Shown here: positions 50,402-61,804 of the stretch, one piece after another
Layout of the letters: each line of letters opens with the position of its first letter
Numbering within the stretch: the first letter of the stretch is position 1
Source of the DNA: an uncultured Caryophanales bacterium
Lineage (GTDB): Bacteria > Bacillota_I > Bacilli_A > RFN20 > CAG-826
Assembly (NCBI GenBank): GCA_946612115.1
Contig: CAMOEI010000003.1
Coordinates: forward strand, 62,001-126,000
Length of the DNA: 64,000 bases
Direction of reading: 5' to 3'
Made by a program: the position numbers and the translations under genes
Notes under the pieces: generated by a model
The model's database searches: none
What the model was told of the DNA's origin: nothing
Seen by the model: only the letters and a program-made list of their open reading frames with translations

Positions 50402-51991
50402 TTAAATCTTTTTCTTTTTGTGGTGAGCGGTAACTGCTTGAGTGATAACAGTTTGAATGACAGAAATAACCGCACCAATGAACCAATAAACACCCATTGC
50501 AGAAGCAAGGGAGAATCCCATGAAGATAATCATCGCAAGCATGACATAGGTGAAAATCTTCATTTGGTTATTTTGAGATTTTTGTGCTGGGTTTTTACCT
50601 AATTTAGCAACTTCTTTAGCTTTCTTCTTTTGATACCATTGAGGTAAAAGCATACTGACTGTTTGCGCTCCTGCCATTAAAAGGAATAAGAATAGTGCAG
50701 TAACTGCGCTATATCCTCCAGCAGGACCCCAGTTTGCTTGATTAAATAATGCATCTCTAATTGTGACTGAAAGTTTTAAACCTAAAACGGAACCATTTGC
50801 TAAAGCAGCAGATCCACTTAAAGCACCCCAGACACAGATGAAGACTGGGAATTGAACAATCATTACAATGATAGTGGTGAAAGGATTAATCTTATTCTTC
50901 TTATAAAGACGATTCATCTCTTCCGCCATACGTTGCTTTTCAACTTGAGATGTATTGCTATTTGGGTATTTGGCTTGAATCTTTTGAATTTCAGGTTGAA
51001 GTTCAGTCATTTTCGCATTAGAGCTATTTTGTTTAAATGTTGCAAGTAACATTAAACCTCTAACGATTAAAGTGACAAAAACAATAGCAAGAAGCGCAGC
51101 TACTCCAGCGGACGCTCCTGTTCCTCTAAATCCTGAAGAGATTTGGTCGATTAACCAACCGATTGGATAGACGAGTAAGCCTTCGAATAATCCAAGGCTC
51201 CAGGCTCTAGACCAACTTTGTCCATCTAAATAGACACCTTCTGTGGAATAACCATAAGATCCATATTTATCTGTTTTTGTTGTTAAACAAGTTCTCGCAC
51301 TAGCAACATAACTATTCAACTTAGCTTTATAGGCTGCAACGAAGTCTGTACTTGGACACTTGTTAAAATCTTCGACTTTTCCTCTTGCTTCGGCGTCGAT
51401 AAGAGTCCAGTTATCCCATTTCTTACCAGCTTCGCTTGAGAAATATTTAAGGAAGGAGAGTTTACTTAAAATACGATTAAATTTCGCTAAATCTTCACTT
51501 TTACTTAAGTCTAACGAATCACCATCAGAAATTTCAGAGGTGTGATCTAGACCATAATAAATCACTTCCCTTAGAAGAATTTTATCGAATGTAGCGAAAT
51601 ATAACTCTGAACCAGCATCAACGGTTACATAGCCACTTTTACCAACAGATGAGATGATGGAATTAAGATAAGTTAGTTTATCAACATTAATGTTGGTCTT
51701 CTTTTCTTTTTCCTTTATTTCATTCCCAAATCTAAATCCGCCTATTTCATCATCAAAGTGAGCGGTAGTTATGGAATAGTTTTTAAGTGTAAAAGTGCTT
51801 CCTGTTTCAGGAGAAGTGAAATCAAGTGGTGCTTCACTTCCTGCTTCATAACGTGTAATTCCTGGATCGAATGCATACATCATTCGCCCAACATCGACTC
51901 TGGTACAAAAGTTTGCGGTACAGCTAGATAATGTCACCAAACCCAAAATTGTGACACCTAAACTTAGTCCAATTTTTGTTCTTTTTTTCAT
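50402..51991 (-). CDS. yidC: Membrane protein insertase YidC, lipoprotein form
   Basis: Inserts and folds membrane proteins, with or without SecYEG. The 529 residues begin with a lipoprotein signal ending LSSC, an extracytoplasmic region of about 230 residues that is longer than in most Gram-positive YidC proteins, and the insertase core of five helices with the cytoplasmic hydrophilic groove (residues 260-520, NPFTTIIVMIVQFPVF, TMLLPQWYQKKKAKE). Overlaps rnpA by 4 bp. Confidence 0.95.
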   Translation of the reverse strand: MKKRTKIGLSLGVTILGLVTLSSCTANFCTRVDVGRMMYAFDPGITRYEAGSEAPLDFTSPETGSTFTLKNYSITTAHFDDEIGGFRFGNEIKEKEKKTNINVDKLTYLNSIISSVGKSGYVTVDAGSELYFATFDKILLREVIYYGLDHTSEISDGDSLDLSKSEDLAKFNRILSKLSFLKYFSSEAGKKWDNWTLIDAEARGKVEDFNKCPSTDFVAAYKAKLNSYVASARTCLTTKTDKYGSYGYSTEGVYLDGQSWSRAWSLGLFEGLLVYPIGWLIDQISSGFRGTGASAGVAALLAIVFVTLIVRGLMLLATFKQNSSNAKMTELQPEIQKIQAKYPNSNTSQVEKQRMAEEMNRLYKKNKINPFTTIIVMIVQFPVFICVWGALSGSAALANGSVLGLKLSVTIRDALFNQANWGPAGGYSAVTALFLFLLMAGAQTVSMLLPQWYQKKKAKEVAKLGKNPAQKSQNNQMKIFTYVMLAMIIFMGFSLASAMGVYWFIGAVISVIQTVITQAVTAHHKKKKI

Positions 51992-52323
51992 TCTTTTGTT
52001 CCTATTCTACTCAACAAATTGTTGAGACTACTTTTGTTATTATCAAAGGATTGATCTAAAAATTCTTTTTTGACGACAATAACGATATCGAATGTGTGAG
52101 AAGAGTAATTAAATAACGAGTCACACATAGCTCGGACCTGCCTCTTAATACGATTTCTAGTCACTGCGTCTCCAATTTTCTTTGAAACGCTTAACCCTAT
52201 ACGGCTATAGGTCAAACCATTTGAAATGTAATGGATGATATAGGGCGACTCTTTTAAGACTTTCCCTGTTTTAACCGTAACTCCAAATTCTTCGTTTGAT
52301 TTGATACGATTAATGGTTTTCAT
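51988..52323 (-). CDS. rnpA: Ribonuclease P protein component
   Basis: A 111-residue protein that assists the catalytic RNA in maturing tRNA 5' ends. It contains the diagnostic RIGLSVSKKIGDAVTRNRIKRQVRAMCD segment (RNR motif). It lies between rpmH and yidC in the usual rpmH-rnpA-yidC-jag order. Confidence 0.96.
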   Translation of the reverse strand: MKTINRIKSNEEFGVTVKTGKVLKESPYIIHYISNGLTYSRIGLSVSKKIGDAVTRNRIKRQVRAMCDSLFNYSSHTFDIVIVVKKEFLDQSFDNNKSSLNNLLSRIGTKE

Positions 52324-52341
52324 TATTTCTCCAAAGGGAAA

Positions 52342-52476
52342 TTAGGCTGCTAATTGTTTGCGGCCTTTTGCTCTTCTTCTGGCTAAGACTTTACGTCCGT
52401 TAGCGGTTTTCATTCTTGCTCTAAAACCAGCCTTGTGAGAGTGTTTTACTTTACTTGGTTGATAAGTTCTTTTCAT
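52342..52476 (-). CDS. rpmH: Ribosomal protein L34
   Basis: Forty-four residues, [23 protein letters not shown] onward, a canonical L34. The ATG follows GGAGGAACACGTATT. A longer in-frame extension upstream reaches into the origin and is not real. It is the first gene of the minus-strand origin operon. Confidence 0.97.
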   Translation of the reverse strand: MKRTYQPSKVKHSHKAGFRARMKTANGRKVLARRRAKGRKQLAA

Positions 52477-52559
52477 AATACGTGTTCCTCCAAATTTTAC
52501 GCAATAAAGATTATAAAGGCATTTATTTATAAATGTCAAAGAAATAAGCGCGCGACACA

Positions 52560-52936
52560 CTTGGGCGAGACTTTTTTTCGACAAATTGAGCGTGTGGAAA
52601 AGTAGAACACCAGGAAAAGTTGCAAAAATCGATTTTTTGGTTATCCACATTCCACTTTAGGCTAAAAAAATGAAAAAATAGGTTAAAATCAATGAATAAA
52701 ATTCATTGATGGATTATGGATAAACCTACATTTATTTTTATCAACCAAAATCCACATTTTCACACATTTATCCACTTATTATCCACATTTTAAAATTGTG
52801 GAAAACTTGATTTTTTGACCTATATAAAATATGTTTCTATTTTTCATGTGTGGAAAAGTAAAAAGTATGTATTTTTCTATTAAAGAAATAAGCAAATTAT
52901 TCTATAATTAATCGCAATTAAAAGGACTACAACATT
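52560..52936. other. Chromosome origin region, part 1 (upstream of dnaA)
   Basis: The gap between rpmH and dnaA is rich in DnaA boxes. I see perfect or one-off copies TTATCCACA at 52641-52649 and 52779-52787, TTATCCACT at 52768-52776, and a minus-strand TTATCCATA at 52715-52723, plus partial ATCCACA and TGTGGA motifs. AT-rich tracts lie between them. The position between rpmH and dnaA corresponds to the incA/incB cluster of Bacillus. It must also hold the promoters for both flanking genes. Confidence 0.88.
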
Positions 52937-54331
52937 ATGGTAAGCACAATATCTGAAATAACAAAACTCTGGACGAAATGTCAAAAAAGATTAAAGGAAA
53001 GAATCGATGAAGAATATTCATATGATTACTTTATTTCAGGTAGCTATATCCATGAAGTCAAAAACGGCCAAATTGTTTTGGTAGTGAAATCTCCTTTTAT
53101 CAAATCTGTTGTAAATTCCAAATATAGAGACTTAATTTTGGATGTAATCCAAGAATTTGAAGACGATCCTTATACTTTAGAGGTCATTTCTTCTGATGAA
53201 TTAGCCAAAAAGGGTCAAGAAGAAGTAATTGGAAAAAATGAAGAGAAAATTGTTTCTGATGAAACAAAACCTCAATTCTTTGAAGGCGCGGTAGTCAAAC
53301 CAGAATTAACTTTCGAGAAGTTTGTTGTTGGTGAATTTAATAAAGAAGCTTATAAGGCTGCTTTATATGTCGCTGAAAACGGAGGAACTTTATTTAATCC
53401 ATTGTTCATCTACTCTAGAAGTGGATTAGGAAAGACTCACTTACTCCACGCGATTGGCAATAAAATCATCGAAAAGAGAATGCCAAACGCGAAGATCTTA
53501 TATATCACTGCGAATGACTTTGTTGAAGAATACATTAGATATGTCAGAGGAGAAAAAGAGTTAGAAACTCTTAAAAGCTATATCAAAGGTGTTGACGTCT
53601 TATTATTGGACGATGTTCAATTCCTTGCCGGGAAGGTTAAAACCGAAGAGATGTTCTTCTACATTTACCAAGATTTAATTAACAAAGGTAAACGAATTAT
53701 CATCACTTCTGATAGAGAACCAAATGAACTCAAAGGATTAGAAGATCGACTAATCACTAGATTCACTCAAGGCTTAACAGTAAAAATTAAAGAACCAGAT
53801 TTAGACACTTGTGTCGAAATCTTAAAGCAAAAATTAACTCAAGCTGGTATTGATTTAAATAAGTTTGATGATAATGTTCTCATCTTCTTAGCAGAAAAGT
53901 TCTCTAGAGATGTAAGAGAAATTGAAGGTGTAGTTAATAGCTTAACATTCTCTTGCCTCAACCTCATGGATGAAGAAAGATTCACAATGGATGTCGCAAT
54001 TAAAGCAGTAGGTTCAATTAAAGGTGGCAAAAACATCGCTACTCAATTAAGTGAACAAAAGATTATCAATGTTGTTGCGGATTATTACAATTTGACTCCT
54101 TCTCAAATCACTGGAAAAGAAAGAACCAATCAAATTGCTTTAGCAAGACACATCGCAATGTACCTAATTAAGAAACATTTAGATCTTCCATTTAAGAAAA
54201 TTGGACAAATGTTTGGAGGTAAAGATCACACAACTGTTATGAGTGGTATCTCGAAAGTGGAAAAAGAGTTGAAAACTAACGATCAACTAATCGCCGCGAT
54301 TAACGAACTAGAAGCAAGGCTTTCTAAATAA
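52937..54331 (+). CDS. dnaA: Replication initiator DnaA
   Basis: Binds DnaA boxes and melts the origin. The 464 residues have domain I (1-80), a linker, the AAA+ domain with SRSGLGKTHLL, DDVQFLAGK and the sensor/box VII region ITRFTQGLTVKI, and the domain IV signature FGGKDHTTVMSGISKVEKEL. The first Walker A glycine (GxxxxGKT) is Ser here. The ATG lacks a strong ribosome site (AAAAGGACTACAACATT), a weak start that may limit DnaA. Confidence 0.97.
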   Translation: MVSTISEITKLWTKCQKRLKERIDEEYSYDYFISGSYIHEVKNGQIVLVVKSPFIKSVVNSKYRDLILDVIQEFEDDPYTLEVISSDELAKKGQEEVIGKNEEKIVSDETKPQFFEGAVVKPELTFEKFVVGEFNKEAYKAALYVAENGGTLFNPLFIYSRSGLGKTHLLHAIGNKIIEKRMPNAKILYITANDFVEEYIRYVRGEKELETLKSYIKGVDVLLLDDVQFLAGKVKTEEMFFYIYQDLINKGKRIIITSDREPNELKGLEDRLITRFTQGLTVKIKEPDLDTCVEILKQKLTQAGIDLNKFDDNVLIFLAEKFSRDVREIEGVVNSLTFSCLNLMDEERFTMDVAIKAVGSIKGGKNIATQLSEQKIINVVADYYNLTPSQITGKERTNQIALARHIAMYLIKKHLDLPFKKIGQMFGGKDHTTVMSGISKVEKELKTNDQLIAAINELEARLSK

Positions 54332-54468
54332 TTTATTAAAAATAAATAGTTTAGACCTACATCAATGTGGTAGAATGAATTTAAATAAGGATTAATGAGT
54401 TTTCCACATTATCCACATGACCAATTATTATTATAAATAATATATAAATATAAAAAGGGATTTTAAAA
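54332..54468. other. Origin region, part 2 (dnaA-dnaN gap, likely unwinding site)
   Basis: A TTATCCACA box at 54409-54417, next to TTCCACA, followed immediately by about 35 bp of almost pure A and T (TTATTATTATAAATAATATA), containing trinucleotide-periodic steps like DnaA-trios. This matches the Bacillus layout in which the DNA unwinding element lies downstream of dnaA, so the origin is probably bipartite. Confidence 0.7.
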
Positions 54469-55593
54469 ATGAGATTCATAATTAAAAGAGACGAATTATT
54501 AAAAGGATTGTTAATTGCTGGTAGAGCAGTTAACTCAAAATCTGCTGCTAATCCAGTTTTATCTAACTTCAAACTTGAGTTAGCGGATGAAGGACTTTTT
54601 ATTACAGGTAGTAACTACGAATTAACTATTAGAACATGTATCCCTTATTCAAGAGATGATGTTGAAATTATTCGTAATGTAAAACAAGGTTCAACCTTAG
54701 TTAACGCTAAAATCATTTCTGATATGGCTAGAAAGATCGATACTGATGAAATCAGTTTTGAAGTTATCGATTCCACAATTGCAGTCATTACAGCAGGAAA
54801 GATTAAATATAATTTAAATTGCATTAGAGCGGAAGAGTACGCTGACATTGATTTAGAACCAACAGGTATCCAAATCTCTTTGAGCAAAGTAGAATTCTCT
54901 TCTTTAGTCAGTCAAACAGCCTTCGCAGCATCTTTAAAAGAGCAAAGACCAATTCTTACCGCAATCAATTTAGAAGCTAGTGATGGCTATTTAACTGCAA
55001 CCGCAACCGATAGTGCTAGATTAGCAAAGAAAACTATTTCAATCTCCACAGATTTGAAATTCACTGCTAATGTTCCAGCAAAGATGATGGTGGAAGTTGA
55101 TCACTTATTAGAAGGTTCCGAATCTGTTAAGGTTGCCTTAAGTGATAAGAAAGCCTTATTTAGCTTTGAAAACACCGTCATTGCGACACGTTTAATCGCT
55201 GGTGAATATCCTAACACTAAAAACATCGTTCCACGCATTACAAACTATTCTTTAGAAGTTAACGCTGCTGATTTCATGAAAGCTATCGATAGAGTTAACA
55301 TTCTATCATTAGATAGAGAAAATGTTGTTGACCTCTTATTAAGCGAAGATAACGTCGAGATTAGTGTTAAGTCATCTCAAGTTGGATCTGCAAGTGAGAA
55401 AATGGATGTCTTCAAGTTCGAAGGCAATAACCTACAAATCAGTTTCAACAGTGAGTTTGTTCTCTCTGCAATTAAAGCTTTAAATAGTGAAGATGTGACC
55501 TTCTTGTTCGTTGGAGAAATGAAACCATTTATCATTAAAAATCCAGCTGATGAGAGTGTAGTTCAAATTGTCACTCCAGTTAGAACTTATTAA
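54469..55593 (+). CDS. dnaN: DNA polymerase III sliding clamp
   Basis: The beta clamp that tethers polymerase to DNA. The 374 residues cover the three clamp domains; the C-terminal VQIVTPVRTY (with Met/Pro pattern) is typical. AAAGGGA lies before the ATG. A strong terminator follows, so it is separated from the recF-gyrase operon. Confidence 0.96.
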   Translation: MRFIIKRDELLKGLLIAGRAVNSKSAANPVLSNFKLELADEGLFITGSNYELTIRTCIPYSRDDVEIIRNVKQGSTLVNAKIISDMARKIDTDEISFEVIDSTIAVITAGKIKYNLNCIRAEEYADIDLEPTGIQISLSKVEFSSLVSQTAFAASLKEQRPILTAINLEASDGYLTATATDSARLAKKTISISTDLKFTANVPAKMMVEVDHLLEGSESVKVALSDKKALFSFENTVIATRLIAGEYPNTKNIVPRITNYSLEVNAADFMKAIDRVNILSLDRENVVDLLLSEDNVEISVKSSQVGSASEKMDVFKFEGNNLQISFNSEFVLSAIKALNSEDVTFLFVGEMKPFIIKNPADESVVQIVTPVRTY

Positions 55594-55612
55594 TTAAAAC
55601 AAATATTCAAAA

Positions 55613-55640
55613 TTAGCGGGTCAATCGACCTGCTTTTTTG
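55613..55640 (+). terminator. Terminator after dnaN
   Basis: AGCGGGTC, loop, GACCTGCT, six T. Confidence 0.85.
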
Positions 55641-55685
55641 ATTTTAATCAAATCTAGAGCGCTGTTTTAAAGCACAAAAACGCCT

Positions 55686-55748
55686 ATTTTAAGCCTATAA
55701 AACTTTATGGAATAATATATTCCATTTTAAGCCTATATACTGTATAAT
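55686..55748 (+). promoter_or_regulatory. Regulated promoter of the yaaA-recF-gyrB-gyrA operon
   Basis: TATAAT at 55743-55748. Upstream are two exact ATTTTAAGCCTATA repeats (55686-55699, 55724-55737) and, between them, an inverted repeat TGGAATA-ATA-TATTCCA (55708-55724). Confidence 0.6.
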
Positions 55749-55767
55749 ACCCTCATAGGAGCGTCAA

Positions 55768-55986
55768 ATGGCAAAAGAAGTGATTAAAATCCGTGATGAT
55801 GAAGAATATATCACCTTAAATGTTCTTCTTAAAATCACTGATCTCATCTCTACCGGTGGGATGGCAAAGATTTTTCTCGCTGAAAATGTCGTTTACGTCA
55901 ACGAGGAAGCGGAAAATCGTCGAGGCCGTAAATTATATCGAGGCGATGTTATTCGCTTTAAAAACAGGGAATTTATCATCGAATAA
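55768..55986 (+). CDS. yaaA: S4-domain protein YaaA
   Basis: A 72-residue S4-type RNA-binding protein, conserved between dnaN and recF in Bacillota (LNVLLKITDLISTGGMAKIFLAENVVYVNEE, NRRGRKLYRGDVI). It is thought to bind 23S rRNA or help large-subunit assembly. AGGAGCG precedes the ATG. Two base pairs separate it from recF. Confidence 0.9.
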   Translation: MAKEVIKIRDDEEYITLNVLLKITDLISTGGMAKIFLAENVVYVNEEAENRRGRKLYRGDVIRFKNREFIIE

Positions 55987-55988
55987 CT

Positions 55989-57041
55989 ATGATTGTAACT
56001 TCCCTCAATCTTCACAACTTTCGTAATCACACTTCTAAAAACCTTGATTTCAATCCGGGAATAAACGTTATCACTGGATTAAATGCGAGTGGCAAAACCA
56101 ATATTGTTGAAGCCATTTACTATCTCTCATTAGCAAGGAGTTTCAAAGGAGTGGACGACGAAGATCTCATTAAGCATTTATGTGAGTATTCTGAAATCCA
56201 TGCGACAGTCAAGGAAGGTAAACTCAGTAAAGAGATTCACATTCTAATCACCAAAAAAGGCCGTTCTGTTCTTGTAAACGGGAAAAAGGTATCTAGAGTC
56301 AGCGACCTCTCTAAAAATGTGAATGTCCTCCTATTTGAGCCTAAAGATGTCCTATTATTCAAAGGACCACCAAAGGAAAGAAGGAATTTCCTAGATATCA
56401 ATTTATCAAAGCAGTTCCCTCTATATCTTGAATATATCTCTAGATACGAGAAGGCTCTAAAAGAAAGAAATGAGATTCTTAAAAGCGGAAAAATTGATGA
56501 AAATCACCTTTCCGCGGTTACTGAAATTCTCGTTAAATACGCTGGTCCAATTATCAATTATCGGGCCATGTATGTCAAGGATATCAATGATATCCTTATA
56601 AAAATAACGCGCGCACTCACGGGCGTGAATGATAAGGTGGAAGTTATCTATAAACCATTCGTTCAAATGAGTGAGAATTATGAGGCGGATGCAAAAGTCG
56701 CATTTGAAAAAAATCTTGAGAGCGACATCAAGCATCGAAACACCTCAGTCGGGATTCACAGAGAAGATATCCAAGTCAATTTTAATGACAAAGATATCGC
56801 CACCTATGGCTCTCAAGGGGAAAATAGGCTCGTGGCTTTAGCCTTAAAGATCGCTCCTTATTTCTTAATCAAGGATAGCGATAAAAAGCCAGTAGTGGTC
56901 CTTGATGATGTGATGTCTGAATTAGACAAAACTCATCAAAAGACCCTAATCGATTTTCTAAGAAAGTTTGAACAGGTATTTATTACTGACACCAAACTTC
57001 AAATAGATGGGGCAACCCATATTGAATTAACAAAAAACTAA
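55989..57041 (+). CDS. recF: DNA replication and repair protein RecF
   Basis: SMC-like ATPase that directs RecR and RecA to gaps. The 350 residues have the Walker A GLNASGKTNIVEAIYYLS, signature TYGSQGENRLVALALK and Walker B VVLDDVMSELD. The start is the ATG 2 bp after yaaA. It is followed by gyrB with GGAGGT in the gap; the small yaaB/remB gene of Bacillus is missing. Confidence 0.96.
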   Translation: MIVTSLNLHNFRNHTSKNLDFNPGINVITGLNASGKTNIVEAIYYLSLARSFKGVDDEDLIKHLCEYSEIHATVKEGKLSKEIHILITKKGRSVLVNGKKVSRVSDLSKNVNVLLFEPKDVLLFKGPPKERRNFLDINLSKQFPLYLEYISRYEKALKERNEILKSGKIDENHLSAVTEILVKYAGPIINYRAMYVKDINDILIKITRALTGVNDKVEVIYKPFVQMSENYEADAKVAFEKNLESDIKHRNTSVGIHREDIQVNFNDKDIATYGSQGENRLVALALKIAPYFLIKDSDKKPVVVLDDVMSELDKTHQKTLIDFLRKFEQVFITDTKLQIDGATHIELTKN

Positions 57042-59111
<2,070 letters not shown>

Positions 59112-59130
59112 TCAAAGGAGGTAATTGACG

Positions 59131-61746
59131 ATGTTATTCGAAGAAGAAAAAGTTGAATCTGAAGTTTCTAAATCTGAAGAAAACGAAGAAGAAGTCGATG
59201 AAAGCAAACTAGAAGAAATCGAATCCGGTATTGTTGCTGGATTACAAGATGTCAACACTGTTGATTTAGTCAAAGAATCCTTCCTTGATTATGCCATGAG
59301 TGTTATCGTCTCTCGTGCTATTCCAGATGCAAGAGACGGATTAAAACCAGTACATAGAAGAATTATCTATGGAATGCATGAGTCTGGAATGACCCCTGAT
59401 AAGCCACATAGAAAATGTGCGAAAATCGTTGGTGATGTCATGGGTAAATATCACCCACACGGTGACTCTGCAATTTACTTATCTTTAGCAAGATTTGCTC
59501 AAGATTGGAATATGAGACACTGCTTAGTTGATGGACATGGTAACTTTGGTAGTATCGACGGCGATGAACCTGCTGCGATGCGTTATACCGAAAGTAGAAT
59601 GACCAAGATCGCTTTAGAGATGGTCAGAGACATCAACTGTGATGTTGTCGACTTTGTCGACAATTATGATGGCACTGAACAAGAACCAAGCGTTTTACCA
59701 TCTAGATTCCCTAACTTATTAGTCAATGGTTCTAGCGGTATCGCTGTTGGTATGGCCACTAACATTCCACCACACAATTTAGGTGAAGTTATCGATGGAG
59801 TTGTCGCTATTGCGAGAAATCCAGAAATCACTAACCTTGAATTAATGCAATATGTTAAAGGACCAGATTTCCCTACAGGTGCTTTAATATTAGGAAGAAG
59901 TGGAATTAGAGATGCTTATGAAACTGGTTCAGGAAGTATCGCTATTCGTGCAAAATGCCATATTGAAGAAAGAGGCGAACACGGATTAAAAAGAATCGTT
60001 GTCGATGAAGTTCCTTATGGAATTAACAAAGCGACAATGGTCGAAAATATTGCCTCTTTAGCAAGAGACAAGATCATCGACGGTATTACCGAAGTTAGAG
60101 ATGAAACCAATAAAAACGGTATTCGTGTTGTTATCGAAGTTAGAAGAGACATCATTCCTGAAGTCTTATTAAATCAACTTTATAAGAATACTTCCTTACA
60201 AACTAGCTATGGCATTATCATGCTTTGCTTAATCGATGGAGCACCAAAAATCGCTCCACTTAATGTCTTGCTTCAAACCTATCTTGATTTCCAAGTTGAA
60301 GTCATTGAAAGAAGAACCAAATTCTTACTTAGAAAAGATGAAGATAGGCATCATATCGTTGTTGGTTTAATTAAGTGTCATGACAATATTGATGATATCG
60401 TTGATATCATCAAAGAGAGTAAAACTCCAGAAGATGCGACTGTTAAATTAATGAACAAATACGATTTCTCAGAAGCTCAAGTCCAAGCTATTTTAGCGAT
60501 GACTTTAAGAAGATTAACTGGTATTGAAGAAGATAAACTTGAAGCTGAAAAAGTTCAACTTGAAGCCAATATCAAAGAATACAATAGAATCCTTTCTTCT
60601 AGAGAAAACGAAATTGAAGTTGTTATTAAAGAATTATTAGAAATTAAAGAAAGATATGCGGATGCGCGTAGAACTGAAATCACTAACGATGCAGCCAGTA
60701 TTGACGATGAAGATTTAATTCCTCAAGAAAATATTGTTGTCGCTATTACTCGTGGAGGATATGTCAAACGTTTAACTTCTGATTCCTTCAAAGCCCAAAA
60801 TAGAGGTGGAAGAGGTGTTAGAGGTATGTCCACAAACGAAAACGACATCGTTGATAATATGGTTTATACCAAAACCCACACCGACTTATTATTCTTTACC
60901 GATTTCGGAAAAGTTTATAAGATTCGTGGTTATATGATTCCAGAATTCTCCAAATCAAGTAAGGGAGTCCCTGTTATCAACTTAATCAACATCGAAAAAG
61001 GTGAAAATGTTAAAGCAATCATCGCTTGCGATGATTATAACGAAGATCATTACTTAATGTTCTTCTCTAAAAACGGTGTTGTTAAGAAAACTCCATTATC
61101 TGAATACGAATCAATCCGTCAAAACGGTAAGATCGCTATTACATTAAGAGAAGGAGATACCTTATTCGCTGTTAAGGAAGTTAAAGAAGATACAATTATT
61201 GGAATTGCTGCCAATAATTCCAAGATGGTTAACTTCCCAGCCACAGAAGTTAGACCAATGGGTCGTACCGCAAGTGGTGTTAAAGGTATTGAATTAGCTG
61301 ATGATGAATTCGTTGTTGGTGTTACCACTTCCTTAGAAGGTCAACATATCTTAGCGATGACCTCTAAAGGATTTGGTAAATTAACTCCTGTATTTGATCC
61401 AGATGGTGGATTAACTTATCGTGTTACAAAACGTGGTGCGAAAGGTGTTACAACCTTAAAGGCTAACGATAAAGTTGGTGATTTAATCGCTGTCACTGCG
61501 GTCAATTTAGAAGATGACTTAATGTGTATCACCAGCGCTGGAATTGTCATTAGAACTCCACTTGCTCAAATTAGAATTTGTGGAAGAAATACTTCAGGTG
61601 TCAAAGTTATGAACCTCGAAGGAAGACAAAAGATTGTTTCTATCGCGATTGTTCCTCATGAAGAAGAAAGCGAAGAACCAGTCGAATCTGAAGAAGTTGA
61701 GACTGCTCAAGTCGATGACGATCCAGTAGTCATCCCACAAGAATAG
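59131..61746 (+). CDS. gyrA: DNA gyrase subunit A
   Basis: DNA-cleaving subunit. The 871 residues begin with about 38 acidic residues, then the breakage-reunion domain with the active Tyr152 in AAMRYTES, the coiled coil, and a C-terminal beta-pinwheel with a GyrA-box-like stretch (QNRGGRGVRGMS). An acidic tail ends the protein. In the quinolone region HPHGDSAIYLSL the position equivalent to E. coli Asp87 is Leu117 (Ser83 is kept as Ser). AAAGGAGGT precedes the ATG, which I prefer to a TTG two codons earlier. Confidence 0.97.
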   Translation: MLFEEEKVESEVSKSEENEEEVDESKLEEIESGIVAGLQDVNTVDLVKESFLDYAMSVIVSRAIPDARDGLKPVHRRIIYGMHESGMTPDKPHRKCAKIVGDVMGKYHPHGDSAIYLSLARFAQDWNMRHCLVDGHGNFGSIDGDEPAAMRYTESRMTKIALEMVRDINCDVVDFVDNYDGTEQEPSVLPSRFPNLLVNGSSGIAVGMATNIPPHNLGEVIDGVVAIARNPEITNLELMQYVKGPDFPTGALILGRSGIRDAYETGSGSIAIRAKCHIEERGEHGLKRIVVDEVPYGINKATMVENIASLARDKIIDGITEVRDETNKNGIRVVIEVRRDIIPEVLLNQLYKNTSLQTSYGIIMLCLIDGAPKIAPLNVLLQTYLDFQVEVIERRTKFLLRKDEDRHHIVVGLIKCHDNIDDIVDIIKESKTPEDATVKLMNKYDFSEAQVQAILAMTLRRLTGIEEDKLEAEKVQLEANIKEYNRILSSRENEIEVVIKELLEIKERYADARRTEITNDAASIDDEDLIPQENIVVAITRGGYVKRLTSDSFKAQNRGGRGVRGMSTNENDIVDNMVYTKTHTDLLFFTDFGKVYKIRGYMIPEFSKSSKGVPVINLINIEKGENVKAIIACDDYNEDHYLMFFSKNGVVKKTPLSEYESIRQNGKIAITLREGDTLFAVKEVKEDTIIGIAANNSKMVNFPATEVRPMGRTASGVKGIELADDEFVVGVTTSLEGQHILAMTSKGFGKLTPVFDPDGGLTYRVTKRGAKGVTTLKANDKVGDLIAVTAVNLEDDLMCITSAGIVIRTPLAQIRICGRNTSGVKVMNLEGRQKIVSIAIVPHEEESEEPVESEEVETAQVDDDPVVIPQE

Positions 61747-61804
61747 TTAACCTATTTTTGAGAGATAAATTTAATCTAAATATAGATTAGGATGGATTAA
61801 TAAA

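Noticed and set aside
52477..52650. Upstream extension of rpmH into the origin
   Set aside because: Ribosomal protein L34 is 44 residues and its own ribosome site precedes the internal ATG.
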